NCBI GenBank assembly: GCA_963978905.1
Contig: OZ022257.1
Location: 42,108,203 to 42,172,202 of the forward strand
Direction: 5' to 3'
Source: Trichostrongylus colubriformis
Lineage: Eukaryota > Nematoda > Chromadorea > Rhabditida > Trichostrongylidae
DNA: 64,000 nt
Shown here: piece after piece, positions 10,991 through 23,377 of the stretch
How positions within the stretch are numbered: position 1 is the stretch's first letter
Layout of the letters: the number at the start of each line of letters is the position of its first letter
Program-made: the position numbers and the translations under genes
The notes under the pieces: model-generated
Database searches by the model: none
The model's input: the letters and a program-made list of their open reading frames with translations, nothing else
What the model was told of the DNA's origin: nothing

Positions 10991-11789
10991 AAATTTTGTC
11001 ACATATAGTCTTACTGGACTCGTAGCTTTCACTTGGACCACTCTAGGTATTCGCTTTACTCACATAGACCCTTACCACTGTCTTCAAGTGCCCTGAAAGG
11101 ATTTCTAAAAAAGCAACTAGACAAAGCTCGAGATCAGCTTTCATTTCGTTCAGCTGCATAGCTGTTAAGCGATTATTGCCAGATGTTGTATTGCTATAGC
11201 AGGTGCATTCGTGGTTCTTTGCATTTGCCTTCAACCCACGCTCACACCGCACCCATTGCCCGTCCAAGAGCTCTCCTGTGGGTTTAAGTGTTTCTATGCC
11301 TCAAGTACACACACTCACCTTTCAGCCACTACGTGACGATGTCGACGATGTCAGCGATCGGTTTGGTGTTATGTGGAATGTGCTTATGGCTAGCCAGCTG
11401 TGATCCTTCGCCAAAAACATCACAGAAAACTCTCGCGAACCTACTTCGATGTATCAACAGGTGAGCGTCTAGCATTTCTGGATTCATCGCTTGATATTTG
11501 ACCAATCCGTTTTCGGGATATGCGCCTCGCGTTTCTCATTTTAAAAAATCTTAGCCATTCGGAGTTATTTCGGGTTGCACAATAATTCGTGGAGAACAAT
11601 GAATTGATTTGTTTAGAATATTTCAAAGAAAAAACAGGATTGGCTCAATGCACAGAAATAGCAGAGGAGCATACTCTAAGGCATTTTTTTGGCTTACCGA
11701 GAAGGAGCTCAAGGATAGGTAAAGCATGCTTCCATGTATGAAAGAGTGCAAATCGGTTGACCCATTCCAAAGCCCCCTCCACCACCTTA
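10991..11789. other. Gene-free stretch
   Basis: I see no conserved coding motif, tRNA or clear repeat boundary in this 800-base stretch on either strand. Confidence 0.3.
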
Positions 11790-11802
11790 GGCCGTGTTCA
11801 TA
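11790..11802. mobile_element. Orphan MITE end interrupted by mariner
   Basis: TTA followed by GGCCGTGTTCATA matches the left end of the Tourist-like MITE at 43814. It stops exactly at the TA where a mariner terminal repeat begins. I did not find the other MITE end. Confidence 0.5.
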
Positions 11803-12930
11803 TTAGGTTGTCCAGAAGGGTCTCAGCGTTTTCTGTTACTATTTTTTCTACGGTCATTACTGATTAAAAATTCGTTCTCCCTTGCGTCTCAGTAGTACAT
11901 CCTGAAGAGAATTTTTGCGCTATCTGATAGTACAATTGCCGCTCCACCATTGCTTGATAAACCCTCTTTTCCCAGGACTTTTTCAAGCATGTCAAAAGAG
12001 CAACTACAGACGATATTTTTCTTCAACTACAATTTTGGAAAATCTGCAGTCGAGACAGCTCGACAGATAAACCAGGTGTGGGGGCTCAGCACAGTGCGAC
12101 AATGGTTAGACAAATTCCGTTTTTAAGATTTCAGCCTTGAAGCTGAACCTCGTAGCGGTCGACCTAAAGCAATACCTGACGAGGATTTGAAGACGTTTGT
12201 GGAGGCTGACCCATCCTAAACAGTACGAGAGATAGCAGAAAAGCTAGGCGTTGGCACATCCATTAATGCGGATGGTCTGAAACGCATTGGGAAGGTGAAA
12301 AACTCGATAAGTGGGTGCCCCTTAATTTGGGTGATCCGCAGAAAATGGCACATCTCGAAGTATCTTTTTCACTGTTTTTGCGCAACAGAATGGGCCCGTT
12401 TTTGGTTCAAATTGTCACGTGTGATGAAAAGTGGAGCATGTGCGATAACAGGAGACGTTCCGTACAGTGGTTGGATGCCGACGAATCACCGAGGCAATTT
12501 CTAAAGCCGAATTCTCACGAAAAAAAGATTATGTTATTAGTGTGATGATCATCGGCTGGTGTGATCCACCATACTTTTTGCTCCAGGCCAAATCATCACA
12601 GCAGAGACCTACCGTGAAGAAATCGACGAAATGTATCGAAAATTGCGTCAGCTTCGCCCAGCACTTGTCAACAGAAAGAGTCCGATTCCTTCGCATGACA
12701 ACGCCCGCCCACACTCACAAATCACCATCCTATATTGAACGGATTGGGATTAAGTTCTACCTCACCCGCACTGGTTGGGCCAAAACCGAACTCTCAAAGG
12801 ACAGCCCGTCAAGATGGCGTCGATATGGTGGTTGCGGCTGATCCAGCATAACTTCATTAATACCGGCAAAAGTATCACGGCTGCCTTTGCTGGGGCTCGA
12901 TCAAACAAACTCATGAAGTGAAGTCAACTA
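11803..12930 (+). mobile_element. Decayed mariner transposon
   Basis: The left end, TTAGGTTGTCCAGAAGG, is a typical mariner terminal repeat and follows a TA dinucleotide. A degraded transposase fills the interior. The right terminal repeat was not found, so the right boundary is approximate and the 3' end may be lost. Confidence 0.8.
11989..12921 (+). pseudogene. Mariner transposase pseudogene
   Basis: The remnant starts with the mariner N-terminal pattern MSKEQLQTIFFFNYNFGKSA and then EPRSGRPKAIPDEDL in the linker after the helix-turn-helix. The catalytic block is IVTCDEKW at about 12411-12430, with the NRRRSVQWLDADE segment after it, and the second catalytic Asp block reads SHDNARPH near 12695. 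The third block, where families of this kind have a PDLxPxDYH-like motif, is degenerate. Stops and at least two frame changes interrupt the frame. It is therefore a dead copy of a transposase that normally cuts and pastes DNA at TA sites. Confidence 0.85.
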
Positions 12931-13149
12931 AAAAGTGCCATTTATGCAGTACTTCTAAATTTCCTTAGAAATACGAAAACCATGTGGCATTCCGAATGAA
13001 ACATATATTCAGAAAGAGCAACTCCTTCTCTATGTGAGGAGCGAATAGGTAAGCTGATTCATGCTAACGCGCTCTGATAGTTGAATTTATCTCGTGAGCG
13101 CGAAGAACAGGCCAGAATTTTCCTTACAACCTAGTATATGGGTAACTGA

Positions 13150-13470
13150 GAAATTAATTTTTCCGTGTACGATTCCTTTAACTCATAGGCTTACTCAGCA
13201 TGTTGGTTGTCGAACGATGTCTCTTGCATTTACACTTTTCTCACTGTTTGAAATATCCCAAATTATATGGAATCTAAAAATTGCTGTTTCGTCCATGTTA
13301 TTAGTATTCGTTCCACCGAGACTCTAACTTGGTTCGTCTCTTAGGTAATAATCACAACAAGTAAATCGGATCTGGAATTTCGCTATAACTTCTGAAAAAT
13401 ATTGTCACGGAGTTATTATTCCTGACACCACTTTCTCTGACTCCTGAGCACCTTAACACTGGAGAGTTAT
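13150..13470. repeat. Dispersed repeat copy 1 (empty site of the Tc-like insertion)
   Basis: This segment is similar to 15130-15412 joined to 16877-16935. Shared landmarks are GGTTGTCGAACG, ATTGCTGTTT, ATCACAACAAGTAAA, ATTGTCAC and CTGAGCACCTT. In this copy the two sides are contiguous at about 13412-13425, so it shows the site before the Tc-like element inserted. Confidence 0.7.
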
Positions 13471-13479
13471 GCGGAGCTC

Positions 13480-15129
13480 CATCTGGGGAAAGGATGCTAG
13501 GCTTTTTTTTAACAAGGTGAGCCTCGCCGTCTACTATACATCGTGTTTTTCGGGGCATCGGTGGGAAGCTGGCTGTGGGTAAAGTGACGTGGAAAGAAAT
13601 TGCTCAACGATGTGTTTGGCAGCAATAGGCAACGTATGAATCTGTAGATTTTGCATTTGTGCGGCTGGAGTGTTCATTCACAGCCCTCACCACTAGTGCC
13701 CATCGTAACAATAGGTATTGATCTACATGTTATGTGCTGTAAGCTTCTGCAACCTTGTCAACCTTGTCTGGTGAAGTCCGTCAAATCGTCCTGCCCCCGT
13801 ACGAAAACAACTGCTCACGATCGAAGGCACCCTGTGCTGCAGAGTTTCATCTCAAACGACTGAGCCATCCAAGAGCATATCATACTCCCTTTCAGCCCTA
13901 CACTGAGTTCGATGATTTTGATTGATGCCGGATAAAATTTTCATTTCTGCAACTGCGCGTACCTATTGGTGTGGCTCGTTGATCATCTCCTGTTTATATA
14001 TGGCTTGAGGCTGTGGAATTTCATCTTCTATAAAGGCCCTCATTCAGTGGTATGGTCGAGAGCCGTATTCAGTCGTGTGCACAAAAACCGATAATTAGGA
14101 TAAATATCGGTCGGCGGTGCTTTGCTATACAACTTCAACTTCTGCGAAGGCGCTCAGTCAATGGTATGGTCCATAAGCAGTTTCCGGCCCAACCGATATT
14201 TTCTTCTGCTGAGCACCCCATTTCCAGACTCAGAAATGTCAAACCATGAAGGAATTCGAAAAGAGAATATAAACTACTGTAGAGCAGAAAATCTCTATCG
14301 AATGCATATATGAGTAGTCCCGTCAATTTCGATGGAAGGCGACGAGGCGACGAATATTTCAAAAGTACACTTTTGGCTGAGTACTGGATTTGTAAGATTT
14401 GAAAACAGCAAAGAGTTAAGCACTTCTCATAATGAGTCGTACCTTTTTGAAGAGCTGGAAAAGTTCTGTAGAAAACACATGTGCACGCATTTTTTGACCT
14501 CGAATGCAGTCGAAGAAAAGGGAATGTCGAGGAAGCGATTTTTAACTTCGGATTAACTCATTTTAAACCTCATGAATATTTTATTGAGAGGTTAAAGGAA
14601 TCGAAAAACAAATAGTACCAACGTTTCGTAGAGCAGAATAAGTTCTATCGAATCGTTATAAGCTTTGTCAAATGGTGCAGAGAACGCTGTGAAGCGCAAG
14701 GTGTTGAAAAAAACTGCGGGAACTTATTCCACAGCCCAATAGGTTATGATTCAAGGTGAGTCTCATCCGAGTGCTACAATACCGCTCACATTTTTTGAAA
14801 AGTCGACGGTGGTTGACGGATTAAACGTCACAAACCGTCGCACCGTCCTAACTTAATTAAAAATGGTTAAAATGGGGAAAAAATAGGAGCATTAGATTTG
14901 TCTCGATGCGACTAATTCAACGACCTATGAATTGTCGAAATTTGATAAGTAGGTCACCAGCTTCTCGGTAAAAGCTGCAAAGATTTCCTTAATTTTACCC
15001 TCAGGTAAGACTCCGACTTTTTTCGGCTTGCATTCTCATGTTCAATTGCTGCTCGCCCATGCTGTACACAAACATTATTTTTACGGATTTCGTCTTGGCT
15101 CACCTTCTCCCAAAGATCGTTTCCATCGA
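13480..15129. other. Gene-free stretch with degenerate duplications
   Basis: A segment around 14010-14090 is repeated in diverged form at 14120-14180 (GGTATGGTC context). A 70-codon frame near 13651 and others have no supporting features. No conserved exon was found. Confidence 0.35.
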
Positions 15130-15412
15130 TCGCTCCCATTTAACCATAGGCCTATACCACATCTTGGTTGTCGAACGCTGCCTCGTACGATTGCACTATT
15201 TCATGTTTGAAATATTCGGAAAATCTGGGGCATCGCTCCTAGATTCTGCGGCATCTCTTACCGAAAAATTGCTGTTTATCAATTATATTAGTATTTGTTG
15301 CAGCGGGTCTTGAATCCGGTAGCAAACTTGGTCAACTATCACAACAAGTAAACCGAGGCTGGCAATTCGCTAAAAGGCTCGAAAGTATTATATATTGTCA
15401 CCGAGCTACATA
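15130..15412. repeat. Dispersed repeat copy 2, left part
   Basis: This is similar to 13150-13410. It is interrupted at the TA dinucleotide 15411-15412 by a Tc-like transposon and resumes at 16877. Confidence 0.7.
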
Positions 15413-16876
15413 CAGTACTCTGCATAATTATACAGCCACCTATAAATTGTCCAAAAACTCTGTTTGCAGAGTGATTCACAACAAGTCTCTAAGCAAAAGA
15501 TGTAGCCAGGGTGGACGCGCATTCGCGCATCAACATTAAGTTGTAGTTGAAAAACACAGAAAAATTTTCTTTTTACTTTTTTGAAAATGTCGCTTTTCCT
15601 ATTCTGCGAAATTATACAGCCACTTCGGATTTTCTCGTCGCTTTTGACCTCCACTTGCTGGAGTTGTATTGTTGCTGTAGACTCACCATTTTCAGATATG
15701 ACAAGATGAAAACTGCTATTTGACTTGAAGAAAGATTGATTTACCTCAAATAAGGCTTGCAGACCTACAAATGTCAGATGGCGCGAGAATGGAGACGGCT
15801 TCGAACGCTCCTCGATAATTTTAGCTAAGATTCTGCAGAGTATGAAATCAAGAGGAGTACTGAAGGTCCTGCTACGCTTTTAGATAGAGACAAGCGCAGT
15901 ATTTCAAAAGATGAGTCAATTTTCCTAGGTTATGCTCGGGAGCAAGATCTTCGCTGGAGATTACGGTGTCAACAAAGGGTGTTTATAGGAATATGAAGAA
16001 GTGCAAATCCATTCCTAGGCGAGAAATGAGGAGGGCAGTGTTCAGAACTCCAAAACATCGCGAAAGCAGGGTCAGTTTAAAAACTCAGATATGACTGCCC
16101 GGGCGACTACCGGCACCATAGCATGAGGGACAGACTTCGGCTTTCAAGAAGATCTTCAGAGGAGGAGGTGTCGTGGCGTGGGTCCCCGTAATCTTTGAAA
16201 TTTTTGTCTCGTTCTCGGAAGGATAAGCCATCCGATGTACGGATCTTCATGCTTCATACCCTCCTCTCGTCGTGCGTGTTGAAATCTACACTAAAACCTT
16301 GTTTTTGTGCAAGTTAATGGGCCATTTCCTGTCAACTAGAGCACTCCATCATCGTGAAGCCGTCACCGAATGAACCTTCTGGCCTGGACGACGAACGGAC
16401 CTGACCTTTGCTAGATGGATAATTCGTTGGAGTTTTATGCTAAAAAGGAGTTACGTGGAGAGAAGCCTTTTCGAAGAAGTTAGGGAGTTTAAACAGGCCC
16501 TCATCGAAGCATGGCACCAAGTGGACTAAAAAGATTCTGAAAAAATTCATATGGGCCTAGATAGTCAAAATTTTTGGGTATTCAAAATGAAGGAGGTCCA
16601 GCTGCTTGTAAAATTAGCATTTGTCTCCTTTTTGTTGTTTTCTCGTTGTTCGAGACCTCAATCTGTTCAGTGGCTGTATCATTTTGCAAAATAGGAAAAG
16701 CGACATTTCCAAAACAATTTAAGAGAAAATTTTTCTGTGTTTTCCTACCACAATTTGATGTTGATGCAAGGCGCGTCCACACTGGCCACATCTTTTACTA
16801 AGAGACTTTTTTGAATCACTCTGCAAACAGAATTTTGGACAATTTATAGGTGGCTTTGTGATTATGCAGAGCACTG
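15413..16876 (+). mobile_element. Tc1/Tc3-like transposon with ~210-bp inverted repeats
   Basis: The ends read CAGTACTCTGCATAAT and, inverted, CAGTGCTCTGCATAAT, flanked by TA on both sides (15411-15412, 16877-16878). The inverted repeats run from about 15413 to 15625 and from 16664 to 16876. Within each, the motif CTGCxxAATTATACAGCCAC (outer) recurs about 185 bases inside (15603 on the left, the complement near 16668-16690), an IR/DR-like layout. The interior contains a decayed transposase. A paralogous uninterrupted site at about 13412 confirms both edges. Confidence 0.85.
15725..16620 (+). pseudogene. Tc3-like transposase pseudogene
   Basis: Several frames carry recognisable pieces. There is a helix-turn-helix-like start (about 15735-15830), an RREMRRAVFRTPKHRE-type linker and a WPGRRTDLTFARW block at 16380-16435, which matches the WPARSPDLNPIEN motif around the second catalytic Asp. 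After it come FEEVREFKQALIEAWHQVD and an NEGGPA C-terminus. Frames shift repeatedly and stops interrupt each block. It is a dead DD(34/35)E transposase. Confidence 0.7.
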
Positions 16877-16991
16877 TATTTCTGACCCATTTGCTCTGAC
16901 TCGTGAGCACCTTGACAATGGAAAGTTATTCAAACCTAAATTTTTAGAAGGAATATTCAGTCTCCCTAATTGCTTATTCTACACATTCTAG

Positions 16992-17348
16992 GTCGCCGTT
17001 AGCACCAGGTGATGCCGCCGGCAGTGAAGATGGATCAATAACAGGTATGTTGTCCCCATAATCGTTTTCGATGTTGGCTGGTTGTTGAAAAGATTTGCCT
17101 CATCGTGCCATGTCTCTAATTAAAAGAAGTCATTTTTGAAACGAAAAATGTAAAAAGATAGAAATGATGAAAATAGGATTACCAATTAAAATAAATGATA
17201 AAAATAAAAAATAGAAATAGGATTTTAGTTTGTGATTCGACAGGCAATCATGAGTACCGTATCATACAGGTTACTGAATCAAGGCCAATACAAATTTAAA
17301 CAGAATGTGATGCAATTACCGTTTCAGGTGAAAGTGATAAACTGTTAG
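16992..17348 (+). CDS. Two possible exons of an unidentified plus-strand gene
   Basis: A 53-base segment (16992-17044) lies between an acceptor (CATTCTAG) and a donor (GTATGTTG) and reads SPLAPGDAAGSEDGSIT. A 21-base segment (17328-17348) lies between TTTCAG and GTGCTC and continues in the same phase (ESDKLL). The phases agree (one base carried over each time), which is why I list them. I found no convincing flanking exons, and both segments are short enough to arise by chance. Confidence 0.22.
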
Positions 17349-18189
17349 GTGCTCGTAATTTAGTATACAGATGTACACCGCTCTGGAGAACGCATGGGGG
17401 CATTTGTACGGGCGTGGAGAAAATTCAGATGGGCATGATTGCGAAGTATTTTACGCATTATGTAGTGGGTCTGTGATAAAAAGAGGAGCGTACATAATGT
17501 TTTGGTAGAGGTTACAATCGTAAGCACCATTACGGGGCGAGAGGAGATGAGAACGTGAAAGACAGATCTCGGCGAACAAGCCTCAGAGTACGGGAAAGAT
17601 GATCTGTGGCGAAAGTATCATTGAAAAAATGCTAAGGAGTCTTTGTCGCGATCTTGCTGCGCTGCGATTCAGGCCGCGGGAGAGTTGCTGAGAGGGCGGG
17701 ACAACTTCTGTGGCTAACTGGCTTAGCCCTCCGCTTTCCACTTCTTCCCCTCAGTGATCAAAATGGAAGGAGTGAGAGAAAAGGTTTCGGGTTCTCGTTC
17801 GTACCCGTTCTTCCTCTACAGCTGCGCGACCAAGCATACCTGCTTTCATGTTCCATGACTGATCCATAATTTGCCGAAATTACTCTGATGGTGCTTCAAC
17901 CCTACCATACTGTTTCGTGTCAATTCCCTATTCCGAAATGATGAAAGGCTCACTGTCAGTTGGCCATGGTGAGGATTGGTTCAGCGTTTCAATGCGATTG
18001 TTAACGAGTAAAGTGTCACTGCACCACTTCTGCTCCATGTTGGAATTAGCATGCATTGTTTTGAAGACTAGTCACTGATATCTCAATCATTAAAACACTC
18101 CAGTGGGGTTCTCGATGAGCTGCTCAGTTGGTTCTTCCCCATTACCTTTGATTATCTTGATATCCTCAGAACTACCTTGAGTTAGTTTA
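17349..18189. other. Gene-free stretch
   Basis: No exon with consistent splice sites or recognisable motif was found. A 71-codon frame at 17654-17869 has no supporting features. Confidence 0.3.
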
Positions 18190-18540
18190 TTTTAAATGCA
18201 TTGAGGGCTCGGATACGAATCCATACTCAGTCTTTAAAGGCAGCATTAGGGGAAAGTCGAACGAAAAGTAAAAGAAGTAGTGAATGTGAAAGGCGAGATG
18301 CCTAGTAACAGGACAGTGAAGAAACAACGGATGGAATTGGCCGAAAACCCGAGAAATAGGACCCCCTTTCCACTGTTGATTCTCGACGCGGACGACCTGT
18401 CCGTCAAGAGGGGAGTAGTCTGATCTAGTTTTCCATTGGCATTTTGCCAAGTTAACACAAGGGAATGTTTGGAAACACGACAGCATCTACTTTTTGGAGT
18501 GAGCTTCAAACTAAAACTGCGAAAGCGCGCCGCAAAACCT
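18190..18540. repeat. Dispersed repeat M, copy 1
   Basis: This is similar in inverted orientation to 54010-54325. Shared landmarks include CTAGTAACAGGACAGT, CCGAGAAATAGG and GTTTTCCATTGGCAT on this strand. No terminal inverted repeats or target duplication were identified. The 99- and 110-codon frames across it are repeat translations. Confidence 0.65.
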
Positions 18541-19731
18541 CCGATCCTGAGACATCTCCTTGGTCGCTCCCACCCCAATCAATCGGGAATTACGTCATCG
18601 GGAGGCGGGATCGTTGTATGCAAGAGTTGGAACAGTTGAACGGTTGCGGCGTTTTGCAGCGCTTCTACAGCTCTGAGGGGCGCTTTTTCACCGGGCTTTC
18701 GCCACAGGTAGCCTTTTTAGGCTCAGGACTACCATGTGAGTGACATCCTGTAGGGATTTCTCCATTACCACATTACCCTAATGGCGTGCCAAATGATCTT
18801 CACTGCCTTCACAAATGTGCATCCAAGTGGGACGTAGGCAAAATACAGCCTTTAATGAGCTTGACCATATTTCGTAAGAATATCCACAGGGTGACCTATG
18901 CTATGTAAGAAAGATGGAATATCCATGCAGTATAAGCGCGGGGCGTCGGCTTATTAAGGAAATAATGATACTGTGAAAAACAGGGTTTGCTAGCATCTAA
19001 ATACACACATGGAATACCCGCTGAAAAACCTATCGTGAGTTCTATCCTACTGCAGAAGTGTGCCATCGAAAATTCGTCCTTAAGGACCGTCGAAGTAGGT
19101 TTGCGAGATTGTTAAAGGATCTCTCACTGATAATAATGATGATGTTCCCTGCATCTTTGGTATCTTTTGATCTTAACCCTCGTGGAATTATCGTGCATGT
19201 GGGCTGTCTGCCTAAGGAATAGACCAGGCCTTATGGGTATATAAACTCACTGTTTTCCTATCGTTCTACTAAAGAGGCCAGGCCTTGGGATCAGCTACCG
19301 GTTGCTTGATGGAGTATAGACGTAGACGAAGAGTTAGCAAAAGGGTGTTGAAATCAACACAAACGGGACGTGTTTCCCAATAAAAATCATCGTCTGCTTG
19401 TTTGTTAACAACTTTTTTTATCTTCAGCCTTTTCATCGTTTTTACGTGAGCTAACCTTTCCATTATTCTTTTTGTACGTGAGCTGACCTTTCCATTATGG
19501 GACCTTGATCGCCATTGGAGGAAGGAGTTGGAAAGCGCGTTTTCTTTACACCCTTCACCACACCGGAACCCGGCTGAGAACGCGAGAATGACATTCCCAG
19601 ATAAGCTAGCCCTAGCGAGCCCGGAACGTTTCACCGATCTCTCAGATTATGAACCGGAAGATCGAAGCACGAATAGGGCTCGAATGCTGCGAAATATCAA
19701 TAGCTGTTTAGCGTTTTTCCACTCTCCTCGA

Positions 19732-20183
19732 AGGCACACCTCGCGATAAATTGTGAGAGTTATCGCACGTGTTCCAAGACGTAAAGCCCCTGCTTTACCC
19801 ACCAGTGAAGAAAAATGAACCAGTTCTTCTCACAACCACCAAAAATAGAACTCCCTGTATTCAGTCCTCGTACAAGTATTGGAAATTGTAGAAGAGCTTT
19901 TGCTCGATGATATCGCTCAAAATGCTACGGTATCACCTGTTCTTCCCTGTTGAAGCTACCTTCGCTATTGGTATCGCTGCCTTATTTTGTCTTATCGCAA
20001 GTTTCCCTCTCGTCTTTACCGGGTGTGATTCGGCTCGGTGGGCTCAACTCGGCTCAGGTCGACCAGGCCGTGCGCGACGGGGATGAGCCGTGGCGCTGCG
20101 AAATGGGTGCAATCTCACAACAATCCAAGGGTCTACCTGCCCTGAGAAGTTAAGCGACCACTTTAATATCGCGTGGTGTACCT
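19732..20183. mobile_element. MITE-like element H, copy 1
   Basis: This 452-bp element ends in AGGCACACCTCGCGATA on the left and, inverted, AGGTACACCACGCGATA on the right. An inverted copy lies at 27519-27966. It has no transposase. Confidence 0.75.
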
Positions 20184-20684
20184 GTAACTCCTATCCTCGA
20201 AATTTAGTCGAAAAACCACATTTTGCTTATCAGGTGATGATGAATGTTCTACTGCTAGGTATAATCTCAGTAATTCACGAGTGAGTAATCAATTCCAAAA
20301 ATGTATTATACAGGTGGTAATTTGACTTACAAAACCACAAATAAAGGAACTAATAGACAAATAATAAGGTGTAATATAGAGGAAATGAAATGAAAGGACT
20401 AAAAATGAGTGACTACAAATTTTTCAGATGAAGATCGCTTTTGCATGAAGCTTTTTCGTTCGATCCCGTGGCAATCTCAACAATGTGCATTCTCCCCGAT
20501 CAAATGCCTCTTTCGTCCTGGACGTATAAGGATTGAAAGAACATTTCCGTTTTAATGTCATTGGAATCCATTTCGAACCATTACTATTCGTTACATGTTT
20601 ATTCGGAGAAATAAACCAGTTCAAAGATCAACACCTACTTTTCACGAATCTGAAAACTGTGTTGAACAACTCAGTTAGGGATAT

Positions 20685-20895
20685 GTGCCATTAAGACAGA
20701 AAATCCGCGTTGCGGCCTTCGGCATGCAACGCGATGGTGCGCCCTATGCGCACCCTATAGGATGGGTCCACAAACGATAGTGATGCTCTAGGCCTTATTC
20801 TGGCGTAATCACTTCAGGACTCATGTATAGTACGCCGCCACTATCTCGCGCCATTTTGTTAAACGTGACACGCGAATTTTCTGTCTTAATGGTAC
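20685..20895. mobile_element. MITE-like element J, copy 1
   Basis: This 211-bp element has ends GTGCCATTAAGACAG and, inverted, GTACCATTAAGACAG. The repeats extend to about 25 bp (followed by AAAATxCGCGT). A copy lacking the left end lies at 52716-52888, sharing TGGTGCG, GCGCACC and GGATGGGTCC. Confidence 0.75.
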
Positions 20896-20899
20896 ACCC

Positions 20900-21970
20900 C
20901 CACCCAGATAGAGCCATGGTCAACTGGAACTATCTGGCCGCCAGATTATTTGGCACGCCAACAGGCGATGCCGCTGTTAGCGTGGCAAGTGATCTTCAGC
21001 GTTGCTCGGTGACTGCTGTTAAGTCCTGTGCAGGGTCACGCGCATTACTTGATGTGCTGGCCGGTCTTATACTCTTTTTCATGACGGTGAGCCATCTTGA
21101 ACCCTCCTACCATACAGTACTCTATAGCGGAGAAGTATGAAGAACAGTATCAAGCATACTACAGAGTTGTGATAATCCCAAACAATAGGAGATTGTAGAA
21201 GAAGAGGTGAGCTTTGGTTGGTAGAGAAACATTGAAAGGAGAGGGTGAGAGAAGGGAGCATATTTTAGCCACAAATGGGACAGAGAGTCACATATGTTCA
21301 CTGAAGCTCTCTCCGGTTGAGTGAGTCTCACTACATAATGGAGAGGACTCTGAAAATGGTTCCAAACCATGTTTCGCCTTAGGTAAAACCCATTTCCAAT
21401 GTACCAACACCAGGTATGGCGCAGGAAATTTCATGAAAGCAAATCCATACCCCGGTGGGAGCCGCCTGGGGCGCAGACACGACATGAAAACAAAAGAACG
21501 AAACCTATTGTGCCAGAAAAAAGGCATGTGAGTCTTTGATCAGGTCACAAGTGCAATTAGATGGGATCACTTTGCATCTTCTTTGAATCTGCGTGCGGAA
21601 ACACCTCACTTAAATGGTTGTGCCAGCGCGTTCGACTCGGCTTACAACAACTAACGGCACAAGGTCTTCATTACGATAGCACACAAGAAATGAAAATAAA
21701 AAGAAAAGTACTTAGAGCAGATTTCCCACAAATATCACTGACACGTGTGGAACCTGGAACCGGGAGCACGGACCGATGTGTCAGCGCCTCCAAAGAGAAA
21801 GAATCGGAAGATGATAGGGTATGAACGAAGGAAGGGTCCCGTTACACATGGATAGACAAACGTTACATGGAGCTCCAGATGAAACTGCCCTTATACATGA
21901 TTAAGGCGCAGTACAATAAGGAAAAGAAGAAGATCAGTATCCAGAAAATTCTAAATCTTCTACATTAGAA
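20900..21970. other. Gene-free stretch
   Basis: Nothing conserved was recognised. Frames of 79-105 codons here have no motif and no splice context. Confidence 0.3.
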
Positions 21971-21972
21971 GA

Positions 21973-22057
21973 GTGGTTCGTTTCGCCTCAATCTCAAACG
22001 AACCACTGTATTTCGTCAACCCTTGAGGCTCTTCAGTGAGAAGAGGGTTGACGAAAT
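21973..22057. repeat. Two adjacent perfect hairpins with complementary loops
   Basis: Hairpin 1 pairs 21973-21983 (GTGGTTCGTTT) with 21996-22006. Hairpin 2 pairs 22010-22023 (ATTTCGTCAACCCT) with 22044-22057. The first loop contains GCCTCA and the second TGAGGC, which are complementary. An inner CTCTTC/GAAGAG pairing in hairpin 2 competes with this. The function is unknown. Confidence 0.6.
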
Positions 22058-22059
22058 AG

Positions 22060-23377
22060 GAGAGTTATGTTAAGTAAGTGTAAATAAGGAACTATATTGA
22101 AATCAAATGGGAAAGAAAAACAAATTGAGTCCATGTCTATAAAAGGTTAGTGTTATAGGGTGTATGAATAGGGGGCTCAGGAAAGATAACACGTTCAAAA
22201 TACACACATTCAATACAAGACATGTGGGCATGGTGAACCTCTATCAAAGGCTCACGATTCGCACTTGAACGGTACTCACTAATAAAGCATTTGACATAAC
22301 AATTTGTAATGACAGACGTTTGGTAAGGACTGCAAAGGGAGAGCTTGGAATCATTGATATCGCTGTAAGGCACTGAATGACGCCGCATCAAACCGATGCA
22401 TATTCATGATCAGCATCCCAAATAACCCCAATAGGTCAAGTTTCAGCGCTTTTGATGGAAAAAGTCGCTGCTTAAGCCCATCAAATTGGCGCCAGTGCCG
22501 GAATAGAAGTCATATTCGTGATCAGCAAGGCAAGACTAGCGAAAATTATTTTTTGACCAACTCGCGTTGACTAGGGTAGTGATAGTTGAACAGTGCCAAA
22601 AAAATCGGATGTCCTTAAAATCATGAACTCAAGTTTGGATTTTGTCAATATCGTTATGTGTATATTTGCATGTTTTAATTCGTTTATTTCCGGGTTCCTC
22701 TAATTAGCTGACCTCAGTACGATCAATGCATTTGGGCAACACATGACCTCTCGATTTTCGCACCTCATTGACGTTTCTTTACAAACATGGTGCGAAGGGT
22801 TCGCACTATAGGTGCGAAAATTTTCGGATGTGTAGCCTTATGCCGATTTCCGCGCGGCGATCGGCGCGGGTGATTTCTTCGTGTGTGATTGCGTACGTAC
22901 CACCAAAGCCCCAATAAAAAAGTCCAAGATGTGTGGCCGCCTCCAGTCTTGTGGTTCATACGTACTAACACAATCACTACATCACAAAAACTCCAAAGTA
23001 ACCAAATTTTTATCTAAATGCATGTCAATAAATACAAGGCAGTAAAAAACATATAATGGCGTCCCACTGTGAGGTAAACGAAGATTTGAACTCGACCAGA
23101 AATCCCTATGATACAGTTTGAAATTTCGAAAAAAGAGGAAAAATCACTCGTAAGGTTTGAATATTGTCGATTTCTTCTGTGGTGGTGACGCATCTACCAC
23201 AGTGTCTGCACTTTCACATCTGAAAATGGGATACGATAATGAAATTGGAAAGTGTCAGAATGGTGTATTGCAATGAGTAGCTGAGACATCGCAATTTTAC
23301 GTGAGACATCGCAATTTTACGGTGTCGCACTTTCGCTCTGCATCATGCAAAAGGTGCGAACATCATGCAATGGGACG
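22060..23377. other. Gene-free stretch with a short tandem duplication
   Basis: A 21-base unit with GAGACATCGCAATTTTACG is repeated in tandem at about 23282-23322. Nothing else was recognised. Confidence 0.35.
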
